Notes under the pieces: model-generated | The model's input: the letters and a program-made list of their open reading frames with translations, nothing else | Databases searched by the model: none | Told to the model about the DNA's origin: nothing | IMG/VR virus record: IMGVR_UViG_3300043434_000295 | Span: 102,833-166,832 of that record | DNA length: 64,000 nt | Reading direction: 5' to 3' (one strand) | From: a virus | In this document: positions 30,348 through 37,237 of the stretch, piece after piece | How the letters are laid out: each line of letters opens with the position of its first letter | Position numbering within the stretch: the first letter of the stretch is position 1 | Program-made: the position numbers and the translations under genes

Positions 30348-31112
30348 ATGAGAAATGAACAACAAATTTGTAATATAAAAAGTAGGATTAGCGATCCATA
30401 TGCTATTTCTGACTTTTTATCTAATGATGATATACAACATTTAATAGAACTTTATAAATCATATCATGTTAAAGTTCACAAAAATACAGGACCAATTGTA
30501 CTTGACTTGAATCATGTATTTGACGATCACGTAATTTCAAAAATTCTTCATAAGATACAGAACGAAATTGGACTATATGAAATAACTTCTGCGTTTTTCT
30601 TTGAAACGACATACCCGCACGTTATCCATAATGATGATTTAATTCAGTTACCTAATGGTATATATAAGGCTATTACAATTCCATTAGAGATTAAACGTGA
30701 ATACGAATCAAATGATTTTCCAAAGTTATGTTTCTTTGATCAGTTTTATTTTCACGGTCCATCTAAGTTTTTTAAAAATAGTGAAAATGATAATATCAAA
30801 GTTCATTATAATAAAAGTGTTTATGATTATAGTCAAATAGATGGCATCTTAAACGATAATGTGATAAATGACGATACATACCAAAAGCTTTTTACACATA
30901 TAAAACCAAAATGGTTAGAAGGTCTTAGTTTACATTCAACATTAGAATGGAAACCAACAACAGCTTTGATATTTGATAGCACTAGATTGCATGCGGCAAG
31001 TGATTTTAGAAAACTTGGAATAACATCTAAGATGGCTATAAGTGTTTTTACTACTATATCATCAGAAGAAAAGATAAAATATATTGATTTAAAAGAGGTG
31101 CAAGATGTTTGA
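30348..31112 (+). CDS. 2OG-Fe(II) oxygenase-like protein, 254 aa
   Basis: TYPHVIHNDDLIQLPNGIY (HxD) and ALIFDSTRLHAASDF (distal H, then a basic residue in SKMAISVF). The layout resembles phytanoyl-CoA-type or prolyl-hydroxylase-like proteins of aquatic phages. Divergent from the PP-loop gene with starts 10 bp apart. A TATAAT is 1 nt before the ATG and cannot be its promoter; one at 30321 could be. Confidence 0.65.
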   Translation: MRNEQQICNIKSRISDPYAISDFLSNDDIQHLIELYKSYHVKVHKNTGPIVLDLNHVFDDHVISKILHKIQNEIGLYEITSAFFFETTYPHVIHNDDLIQLPNGIYKAITIPLEIKREYESNDFPKLCFFDQFYFHGPSKFFKNSENDNIKVHYNKSVYDYSQIDGILNDNVINDDTYQKLFTHIKPKWLEGLSLHSTLEWKPTTALIFDSTRLHAASDFRKLGITSKMAISVFTTISSEEKIKYIDLKEVQDV

Positions 31113-31818
31113 ATGGACTTTTAGAAAAGCAGCAATATTCCAAATTGGCATGACACTAAGTTTACCAATTGCGTTTATGTATTTAGATGTAAGTTGGTTG
31201 GTGCTGTCTTTATTTGTTTTTTGGAGTTTTTCTTTAGCAACTACTGTAGGTTTACATAGACTTTTTGTTCATAATACATATAAGACTTCAAGATTTTGGC
31301 ATTGGGTTTTAGGTTTAACAAGTTGTTTATCTATGACATCTAGTCCTATACAGTGGGCTGTTGCGCATTACACACATCACAAATATAGTGATACTGATAA
31401 AGATCCTCATAATGCAAGTCTTGCGCGAATATTTGGCATTGCGTATTTTTCAAATGCAAATTACGATTTTACTAGAGCTAGAAGACTTATGAAAGATAAT
31501 ATGCATCGCTTCTTATTTAAATATTATTTGTTAATTCCTATCGTTTGGACTACAACATGGTATTTGATAGGCGGAGTTTCTGCTGCATATTTTTCATGGG
31601 CATTTCCAGCTGTGATATATATGTGGGCAAGTGCAATACATACAAGATTATCACACCAAAATAAAAGAGCAGTAAATATGCATCCATTGTTTGTGTTATT
31701 GTTTCTTGGTGAACATTTGCATAGAGATCACCATGATACTCCAAATTTGCAAAATTACGCAACTGAAAAAGGACAGATTGATCCTGGATATTGGTTAATA
31801 AAGTTGATTAGACAATGA
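31105..31818 (+). CDS. Membrane fatty-acid desaturase 1, 237 aa
   Basis: Three His boxes of membrane di-iron desaturases: HRLFVH (about residue 51), HYTHH (about 89) and HLHRDHH (about 206), with four hydrophobic segments. Family inserts double bonds into acyl chains of CoA, ACP or lipids. SD AAGAGGTGCAAG; 8-nt overlap with the oxygenase-like gene. Arginine codons are nearly all AGA. Confidence 0.9.
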   Translation: MFEWTFRKAAIFQIGMTLSLPIAFMYLDVSWLVLSLFVFWSFSLATTVGLHRLFVHNTYKTSRFWHWVLGLTSCLSMTSSPIQWAVAHYTHHKYSDTDKDPHNASLARIFGIAYFSNANYDFTRARRLMKDNMHRFLFKYYLLIPIVWTTTWYLIGGVSAAYFSWAFPAVIYMWASAIHTRLSHQNKRAVNMHPLFVLLFLGEHLHRDHHDTPNLQNYATEKGQIDPGYWLIKLIRQ

Positions 31819-32534
31819 CAAGAGTTAAATTGACAGTAGGATGGTTTTTGTTTTCTTTGATAACATTTCCATTTTTAGCATATTATAATTTTGATCCAGC
31901 ATTAGCAATACTGGGTGTGTTGTGGGCGTGGCTAGTATTGATTATTGGTCAAGTTTTAGCAGCACACCGATATTTTGTTCATACGTCATTTGAAGCAAAT
32001 TGGTTTCAACAGTTTATTATGAATTTCATGTTAACTATTGGATTTCAGGGTACTTCACAGGATTGGATAATATCACACAGTTATCACCACAAACATTCAG
32101 ATACTGATATTGATCCAACTAATATTAAAGTGATAGGATTTTTCAAGAATTATACTAGTCTTTGGCAATTACATTCGCCAGTTGATGCAGGTGGAATACG
32201 ATTAAGTCTTAGAAGTTTGCAAAATCCATTAACTAAATTTTTTCATAATAACTATTATGTCATTTGGATATGCTGGGCTTTATGTTTAAATCTAATATCG
32301 TTTGAAGTGTTTGTATGGTTTTTCTTTTTGCCAGTCATATTTAGTCATTGTTTTATGAATTTGCAAAATCATTTAGGTCATAGATCTAATGTAAGTTATG
32401 TTATTAATACTTTAGCGCCCGGAGATGGTTATCATAGGTATCATCATGAAAATCCAAGAGAATATAAATTCGGTGAGTATGATATGATTGCTTTTTTGAT
32501 AAAACATCTTTTTAAATCAAAGGGTGTACATTAA
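31815..32534 (+). CDS. Membrane fatty-acid desaturase 2, 239 aa
   Basis: His boxes HRYFVH (about 51), HSYHH (about 87) and HRYHH (about 207), also with the conserved KHSDTD. Diverged tandem copy of desaturase 1 (ATGA overlap). The early promoter of the tmRNA starts inside its last codons. Confidence 0.9.
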   Translation: MTRVKLTVGWFLFSLITFPFLAYYNFDPALAILGVLWAWLVLIIGQVLAAHRYFVHTSFEANWFQQFIMNFMLTIGFQGTSQDWIISHSYHHKHSDTDIDPTNIKVIGFFKNYTSLWQLHSPVDAGGIRLSLRSLQNPLTKFFHNNYYVIWICWALCLNLISFEVFVWFFFLPVIFSHCFMNLQNHLGHRSNVSYVINTLAPGDGYHRYHHENPREYKFGEYDMIAFLIKHLFKSKGVH

Positions 32535-32553
32535 ATCGCATTTGGTTTATAAT
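32525..32553 (+). promoter_or_regulatory. Early promoter of the tmRNA
   Basis: TGTACA (32525-32530), 17 bp with TTAAATCGC, TTGGTTTATAAT (-10 TATAAT at 32548-32553). Same design as the phage early promoters, so the RNA is under phage control. Confidence 0.75.
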
Positions 32554-32559
32554 ATAAAG

Positions 32560-32884
32560 AATTGTTGTAATCCCTTCAAAGCGAAGGACTTCTGGACGCG
32601 GGTTCGACTCCCGCCATCTCCACCAAAAGCACATACATCGCTTGTCACTTGAAACACTGCGATGGTACAGATGATAGTAGTGAAGTAATATCTGCTTAAT
32701 GTGTGCTTTTGATGGGGATGCCATGGTTTCGACAGAGGTAGATAGTAGAGACGGCAACACGGTAGGCGATGACCGTAAATCAAGCAAAAACTATAAACGC
32801 AGCAAATGAAAGCGTATTCGCCCTAGCAGCTTAAGCTAGGCCGTAGGGTTTCGGTGAGTTTCCTCGTAACAGAATAACTCACCA
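32560..32884 (+). ncRNA. ssrA: Circularly permuted (two-piece) tmRNA
   Basis: The acceptor piece comes first: T-arm GCGGG-TTCGACT-CCCGC (32598-32614), then CATCTCC (32615-32621), A and CCA (ends 32625). After an intervening segment the coding piece starts at 32714 with GGGGATG, which pairs with CATCTCC including a G3-U70 pair, the alanine identity element. The mature ends are joined in the precursor by a 9-bp stem (AAAAGCACA 32625-32633 with TGTGCTTTT 32702-32710). CTTCTG/CAGAGG can form P2. The tag frame (32802-32834) encodes ANESVFALAA then TAA, inside a CCTAGC/GCTAGG stem. A further GGTGAGTT/AACTCACC stem follows. The two ends (32560, 32884) are estimates. Function: rescue of stalled ribosomes and tagging of products for Clp proteases. 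Confidence 0.92.
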
Positions 32885-32904
32885 TCAACTACATGGAGAA
32901 AAGT

Positions 32905-33423
32905 ATGAAAAAAATAATCATAATTTTCTCGGTATTGGTATCAACATTGTTTGCATATACGCAATTACACACACCGCACAATACATCAAAACTTGATACG
33001 ACACCATACGCCGAGTTATCTAAAACTTCAAAGAAAGAAGTAGATTGTCTAGCTTTAAATATGTATAGAGAAGCTGGAGTTGAAGAAACACATGGTATGA
33101 TTGCAGTAGCACTCGTTACCATGAATCGCCTAAAAGCACAAGGATTTCCCGACACAGTCTGTAAAGTAGTACAACAAAAGACTAAGTCAACTTGTCAATT
33201 TTCATGGGTATGTTTAAATAGATTACCACGCATTGATCAAAAGATATATAATTATACAAGAGAACTCGCTACATACGTGTTTCTTAATCATACTCTAATT
33301 GCAGACACCACTAATGGCGCTTTATTCTATCATGCAGATTATGTAAATCCACGATGGAAAAAACTTGAAGTGACTACTAAAATTGGAAGACATATTTTTT
33401 ATAAACCCATTGGAGAAATATAA
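32905..33423 (+). CDS. SleB-like cell-wall hydrolase, secreted, 172 aa
   Basis: Signal peptide KKIIIIFSVLVSTLFAY, then DCLALNMYREA, GMIAVALVTMNRLK, FPDTVCKVVQQK and CQFSW, the Hydrolase_2/SleB layout, with a catalytic glutamate in REAGVEE. Likely endolysin or peptidoglycan-modifying enzyme. Start at ATG 32905, 6 nt after GGAGAAAA; an in-frame ATG at 32893 is possible. Confidence 0.85.
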   Translation: MKKIIIIFSVLVSTLFAYTQLHTPHNTSKLDTTPYAELSKTSKKEVDCLALNMYREAGVEETHGMIAVALVTMNRLKAQGFPDTVCKVVQQKTKSTCQFSWVCLNRLPRIDQKIYNYTRELATYVFLNHTLIADTTNGALFYHADYVNPRWKKLEVTTKIGRHIFYKPIGEI

Positions 33424-34043
33424 TGGCAGAAGTACTTGAAATTGGAAAACCTAAGAGTCATTCTAATGGTTATTTTCCAGTTAAACCCATTTCATCATTG
33501 CATGAATTTTATTTGACGGGAGAAATTAGTTCTGCTGATGATTATGTCGAATGGTTTGACGCAATTCGTCATGCATCCGAAACAGATCTAATTAAGATCT
33601 ACATTAATTCTTATGGTGGCGATTTATTTACAGCTATTCAATTTTTGAGAGTTTTGAGCGATACTCCTGCAACAGTAGTTTGCTCAGTTGAAGGCGCATG
33701 CATGTCTGCAGCTACTATGATTTTCTTGTCTGCTGATCATTTTGAAGTCACACCGCATTCTATCTTTATGTTCCACAATTACTCAGGTGGTACTATTGGT
33801 AAAGGTGGCGAAATGATTGATCAACTACAACACGAACGCAAATGGTCTGAACGTCTAATGCGTGAAATCTATAAAGATTTTATGAATAATGATGAAATCA
33901 AAGCAATGCTAGACAATAAAGATATTTGGATGGATGGCGAAGAAGTAGTTAAGCGCATTCATGCTAGAATTCAAAAGAATGAAAAGCCTGCAGTAAAACC
34001 TGCATCAAAAACGCCAAGAAAAACCCCAAGAACTAAAAAATAA
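33423..34043 (+). CDS. ClpP-like serine protease, 206 aa
   Basis: ClpP/crotonase-fold peptidase with the strand KIYINSYGGDLFTAIQFL, nucleophile S95 in GACMSAATMIF, H118 in FMFHNYSGG and an Asp in DNKDIWMDGEEV. A basic proline/lysine-rich tail (residues 188-206) is extra. Host ClpP works with ClpX or ClpA; whether this one forms an active ring or serves as a phage prohead-type protease is unknown. Located right after the tmRNA and the cell-wall hydrolase (TAATGG overlap). Confidence 0.82.
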   Translation: MAEVLEIGKPKSHSNGYFPVKPISSLHEFYLTGEISSADDYVEWFDAIRHASETDLIKIYINSYGGDLFTAIQFLRVLSDTPATVVCSVEGACMSAATMIFLSADHFEVTPHSIFMFHNYSGGTIGKGGEMIDQLQHERKWSERLMREIYKDFMNNDEIKAMLDNKDIWMDGEEVVKRIHARIQKNEKPAVKPASKTPRKTPRTKK

Positions 34044-34047
34044 GCCC

Positions 34048-34076
34048 TGTACAATAATTCGTTATTGTGGTATAAT
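34048..34076 (+). promoter_or_regulatory. Early promoter of tRNA-Arg
   Basis: TGTACA (34048-34053), 17 bp with ATAATTCGTTATTG, GTGGTATAAT (-10 at 34071-34076). Confidence 0.75.
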
Positions 34077-34086
34077 TATATCAAAT

Positions 34087-34161
34087 CTGGCGTTCGTATA
34101 ATGGATAATACAGCACTCTTCTAAAGTGTGAATGTGGGTTCGATTCCTGCACGCCGGACCA
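34087..34161 (+). tRNA. tRNA-Arg(TCT)
   Basis: Acceptor CTGGCGT/ACGCCGG, D-arm GTAT/ATAC, anticodon loop CTTCTAA (anticodon TCT), T-loop TTCGATT, encoded CCA at 34159-34161. Decodes AGA/AGG, the main arginine codons of the island and structural genes. Pair 1-72 is C-G. Confidence 0.9.
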
Positions 34162-34178
34162 ATCTTTTGGAGTATATT

Positions 34179-34385
34179 ATGGCAAGCATGTATGTAGACA
34201 TTGATTTAAATGACGTAGATGACGATGAACTTATTGAAGAACTTGAAGCGCGTGGGTATGCAGTCAATGAAGTTACGAATACTGATGAACTGCTAAATAA
34301 AATTTATCACTTACGCCGTCAGAATAAACCATTTGAAACTGAACTCGACGAGTACATCATGAATACTCTTGGAAAAGTAATCTGA
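34179..34385 (+). CDS. Hypothetical acidic protein, 68 aa
   Basis: MYVDIDLNDVDDDELIEELEARG: acidic helical start, similar to short phage proteins with DDELxxELxxRG. SD TTGGAGTATATT. An N-terminal extension to 34128 would run through the tRNA and is rejected. Confidence 0.7.
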   Translation: MASMYVDIDLNDVDDDELIEELEARGYAVNEVTNTDELLNKIYHLRRQNKPFETELDEYIMNTLGKVI

Positions 34386-34395
34386 TAGTATACAG

Positions 34396-34424
34396 TGTAC
34401 AATAATTTGTTATTGTGGTATAAT
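34396..34424 (+). promoter_or_regulatory. Early promoter
   Basis: TGTACA (34396-34401), 17 bp with ATAATTTGTTATTG, GTGGTATAAT (-10 at 34419-34424). ATG 5 nt downstream. Confidence 0.75.
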
Positions 34425-34429
34425 TATAC

Positions 34430-34654
34430 ATGAACGTACACTTCCAACGTAAAATAGCATCCGACGAAATCTGGGATACATTGTTCTTTGCAACTGGCGA
34501 ATATCCGGAAAAGTATAAGTGTCCAGATTTTCGTTCTCTTGAAGTTCCAGGTTTTCATGTCAAAATTGTAAATTTCAAAAACATTACAGTCAATGGCGAC
34601 AAGTGCCGTTCTGTTGGTGAAGCTAAATTTGTTATTCAGGATCTTTTGGTATGA
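34430..34654 (+). CDS. Hypothetical protein, 74 aa, probably leaderless
   Basis: Beta-rich (PGFHVKIVNFKNITVNGDKCR) with helical ends. No SD; ATG 5 nt after the -10. ATGA overlap with the next gene. Confidence 0.65.
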   Translation: MNVHFQRKIASDEIWDTLFFATGEYPEKYKCPDFRSLEVPGFHVKIVNFKNITVNGDKCRSVGEAKFVIQDLLV

Positions 34655-34992
34655 TCTACACTTCAATCCCCAAGCGTAAACCCAAAAAGCCCACGGCTGC
34701 ACAACGTCAACTTGCAACCGAATGGGAAGCAATTCAGAAAAAATACGAGCCGAAGAAACCAGTGAAGAAGGTTTTCAATACGTGGGAATATAAACTTTCT
34801 ACTCCTCCAGGTCGTACGACCACTAAGCACATTCCAAGTCTAAGTACCGGTGAAGGTGTCGCTTCTTCTAAACCAGCTATGCAATATACTGGTACTAAAA
34901 TGCTTGGCATTGGCACCTTGCATAAATCAAATGCTGTTCCAGTTTTCTCAGACGACGAAGCCAAAGAAATGGCACGTATGCGTCGTGGTTGA
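34651..34992 (+). CDS. Hypothetical basic protein, 113 aa
   Basis: Basic N-terminus (PKRKPKKPTAAQRQLATEWEA), then EPKKPVKKVFNTWEYKL and an S/T-P rich part. This KPKxPTAAQRxL start recurs in T4-like phages. Function unknown; nucleic-acid binding plausible. Confidence 0.7.
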   Translation: MIYTSIPKRKPKKPTAAQRQLATEWEAIQKKYEPKKPVKKVFNTWEYKLSTPPGRTTTKHIPSLSTGEGVASSKPAMQYTGTKMLGIGTLHKSNAVPVFSDDEAKEMARMRRG

Positions 34993-34993
34993 T

Positions 34994-35022
34994 TGTACAA
35001 ATATTTCCAACTATAATATAAT
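34994..35022 (+). promoter_or_regulatory. Early promoter
   Basis: TGTACA (34994-34999), 17 bp, TATAAT at 35017-35022. ATG at 35028, 5 nt downstream; another TATAAT at 35012 overlaps it. Confidence 0.7.
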
Positions 35023-35027
35023 AAAAC

Positions 35028-35294
35028 ATGAATCGTAAAACTGTAGAACATGATATCGTTAATGCGTATCTCTATAATGATAAAGAAAAACTTAAGGATA
35101 TATACATCAATTTAGTTAATCTTCGTGGTAAACTAGATCGATGGTTTAACAAATACTTAGATATGTTTGATGATAAAATGAATTCATCTAAACGATCAGA
35201 TCCAGTGTGGCGTTTATATCATGCAAAATCAGACGAATACAGTAACGTAATTCAAACAATTAAAACCGCAGAATACTATCTCAAAAAGAACTAA
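35028..35294 (+). CDS. Hypothetical helical protein, 88 aa, probably leaderless
   Basis: Helical, charged: KTVEHDIVNAYLYNDKEKLKD, later WRLYHAKSDEYSNVIQTIK. No SD; ATG 5 nt after the -10. Unrecognised. Confidence 0.65.
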   Translation: MNRKTVEHDIVNAYLYNDKEKLKDIYINLVNLRGKLDRWFNKYLDMFDDKMNSSKRSDPVWRLYHAKSDEYSNVIQTIKTAEYYLKKN

Positions 35295-35509
35295 TGTTTA
35301 AGAATGCCTCTTCTTTCTCTCTTCATATTGAAGAATTAGCTCGTCTTAACAAAATATCTCATATGGACGCAGTATTAAAATATTGCGAAGATAATTTTGT
35401 AGAACCAGACGACATTAAAAATCTAATCAATAAAACACTAAAGGATAAAATTGAAAATGATATGAGGGAAGCGAATATGCTTCCCAAACACGCAGTGCTT
35501 GATGTATAA
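35294..35509 (+). CDS. Conserved small phage protein, 71 aa
   Basis: LHIEELARLNKISHMDAVLKY: an alpha-helical type found upstream of gp59/gp32 genes in T4-like aquatic phages (reads like a small late-transcription or clamp-interacting protein, but not demonstrable). One-base overlap with the preceding stop. Confidence 0.6.
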   Translation: MFKNASSFSLHIEELARLNKISHMDAVLKYCEDNFVEPDDIKNLINKTLKDKIENDMREANMLPKHAVLDV

Positions 35510-35518
35510 GGAGTTACT

Positions 35519-35791
35519 ATGAGCAATGAACGTGATAAAGAAAAACATAGTCGTCGTCTCCACTCAGATGAAGTTCATATTGCAAAACAGTTAAAGATTG
35601 CAAAATCACATGGTTTCCCAGTAAAACGCGGTCAAGAACATCGCTTACACAAGTTAAGTGGTACTACATGCGGTGATTCAAATTGTGCTATGTGTGGAAA
35701 CCCCCGAAAGTTCTTTAAAGAACCAACGATTCAAGAAAAATCATTTGATCAATTGAAGTTACATGATGAATCCAAATCCAACATGCCATAA
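35519..35791 (+). CDS. Conserved small phage protein with zinc-like knuckle, 90 aa
   Basis: Basic: RDKEKHSRRLHSDEVHIAKQ, HRLHKLSGTTCGDSNCAMCGN (three clustered Cys), RKFFKEPT. Known as a small conserved protein in many T4-like phages; may bind metal and nucleic acid. SD AAGGAGTTACT. Confidence 0.7.
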   Translation: MSNERDKEKHSRRLHSDEVHIAKQLKIAKSHGFPVKRGQEHRLHKLSGTTCGDSNCAMCGNPRKFFKEPTIQEKSFDQLKLHDESKSNMP

Positions 35792-35996
35792 TGAAGATTG
35801 TAGATTTCATTATGGTATGTCTATGACAACCTGTGCTTATTACCCACCAGTGTACGATAAGCATGGCAACAATATAAATCCAGATAGAAATGTAACCTCT
35901 GGAACTGTAAATTGTTCTACTTGTAATAAAGAGTGGAAATATTCTTCACAACTTGACGAAACAACGTACGTGGAAATTAAAAATGGAAATGAATGA
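35763..35996 (+). CDS. Cysteine-rich small protein, 77 aa
   Basis: Six cysteines and a histidine spaced as C-x4-C-x2-H ... C ... C-x2-C (TCHNEDCRFH, NCSTCNKEW), suggesting two zinc sites. Overlaps the preceding gene by about 29 nt. Start 35763 or 35766. Confidence 0.6.
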   Translation: MMNPNPTCHNEDCRFHYGMSMTTCAYYPPVYDKHGNNINPDRNVTSGTVNCSTCNKEWKYSSQLDETTYVEIKNGNE

Positions 35997-36402
35997 CGAA
36001 CCACAATATAGAATCAACTATTCACACGTTGTGAGTGACAAAAATCTTTTGTCTATTACTAAGTTGCTAGCATCAAGTATGATGAATAGTTCTTATATGA
36101 CTATTGGTGATTTCCTAAAAGGAATCAGTGACAACGATCTACAAACCCTGCTTGATATCATTGACGAAGGAGACGAATCTCCGGGTTTTGAAGACATCAT
36201 GCTAATTTCAGGTATGTTGGCTGATGGTGAAGGCGTTTCGTGCAAAAATGTTGAAGATTATCAAAAGTGTGTAAACATGTTTATGACATATGTTGCGATG
36301 GAATCACTTTATCGTAAAGGTATGATCAAACTACATCGTCAAAATATGTCATTTGGTGATGACATGGGTAACTCTATTGTTGTAGAAAAACTAGATGATT
36401 GA
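35989..36402 (+). CDS. Hypothetical protein upstream of gp59, 137 aa
   Basis: ITKLLASSMMNSSYMTIGDFL, then LLDIIDEGDESPGFEDIMLIS and MFMTYVAMESLYRKGMI. In T4 the gene before 59 is late-transcription factor 33; position alone suggests such a role, sequence does not prove it. Starts at 35983 and 35989 are both possible. Confidence 0.6.
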   Translation: MNDEPQYRINYSHVVSDKNLLSITKLLASSMMNSSYMTIGDFLKGISDNDLQTLLDIIDEGDESPGFEDIMLISGMLADGEGVSCKNVEDYQKCVNMFMTYVAMESLYRKGMIKLHRQNMSFGDDMGNSIVVEKLDD

Positions 36403-36994
36403 TTCTTTTCAAACATACAAATATTTCATGGCAATAAAATTGCATTTGACAACAGATCGCTATGATGTATTTAAATCAAATGGTAAAGTGTCAGGATCAC
36501 GCGCAACATTTGAAAAACGTAATGATAGATTCTTATTTGAAAAACTAGGACGTAAGTTTAGTCAACCACGTGAACTGATTGAGTATTTTGTTTCTAATAT
36601 TGCCTATGGAAACAAGAACGTTATCTATTCACATGACTCGGATAACAATTATGAAACATGGATTAAGCGAAAAGAATCACGCACTTATTCTTTCACACAA
36701 GACTTAAGAAAAATTCAATCTCACTTAGATTCTGATTCATTAGCATTTGATACTCTTTTTGATACGCACGACAATGTTCCAGAATTATTGAAGTTATACG
36801 TAGGTGGACATATAACATTAGAAACAATGGTTATCATAGATGAATTTGAATCTTATTTGCCAAAATGGAAATCCCTAGCACTAGTATGGGGTGATCAGCT
36901 TAGAGTTTTAAATAAGATAAAAAATTTTGTAAAGTACGATAAAGATAAATTAAAATCTATCTATCAGCAGTTCAAGGAACAATCTTCAGAGTAA
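36395..36994 (+). CDS. 59: Helicase loader gp59-like, 199 aa
   Basis: Aligns in layout with T4 gp59: FQTYKYFMAIKLHLTTDRYDVFK, then SRATFEKRNDRFLFEKLGRKF and a YFVSN strand, C-terminal helical half. gp59 loads gp41 helicase onto gp32-covered forks. Directly upstream of gp32, as in T4. Confidence 0.75.
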   Translation: MIDSFQTYKYFMAIKLHLTTDRYDVFKSNGKVSGSRATFEKRNDRFLFEKLGRKFSQPRELIEYFVSNIAYGNKNVIYSHDSDNNYETWIKRKESRTYSFTQDLRKIQSHLDSDSLAFDTLFDTHDNVPELLKLYVGGHITLETMVIIDEFESYLPKWKSLALVWGDQLRVLNKIKNFVKYDKDKLKSIYQQFKEQSSE

Positions 36995-36998
36995 TATA

Positions 36999-37226
36999 AT
37001 GGGTCGCACTAATAGTAAGTTTCGTGATGATGAAGACGATCGCAGAAATAAATCATCAAAAGGCGCAAAACATTCAAGAAATATTCCCGGACAGGGCATG
37101 CGCGTTATAAATAATTGGTCGGATGAAGATTATGATGATGACGAATGGTCTGATGACTATGATGAATTTTCATATGATGAATCTGACGAATATAACGTAA
37201 ATACTACGCAAACACAACGTAAATAA
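36999..37226 (+). CDS. Small acidic phage protein, 75 aa
   Basis: Basic N-terminus (NKSSKGAKHSRNIPGQGMRVI) then a D/E/Y-rich tail (DEDYDDDEWSDDYDEF). KHSRNIPGQGMR is found in comparable proteins of T4-like phages next to gp32/gp59. Unknown. Confidence 0.65.
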   Translation: MGRTNSKFRDDEDDRRNKSSKGAKHSRNIPGQGMRVINNWSDEDYDDDEWSDDYDEFSYDESDEYNVNTTQTQRK

Positions 37227-37237
37227 GGAAACACAAA

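Noticed and set aside
32512-32787. Minus-strand frames across the tmRNA
   Set aside because: They coincide with the structured RNA, and their sequence reads as reverse complement of the T-arm and acceptor.
34128-34178. N-terminal extension of the 34179 gene through the tRNA
   Set aside because: It would translate the tRNA T-arm; a good SD (TTGGAG) supports the ATG at 34179.
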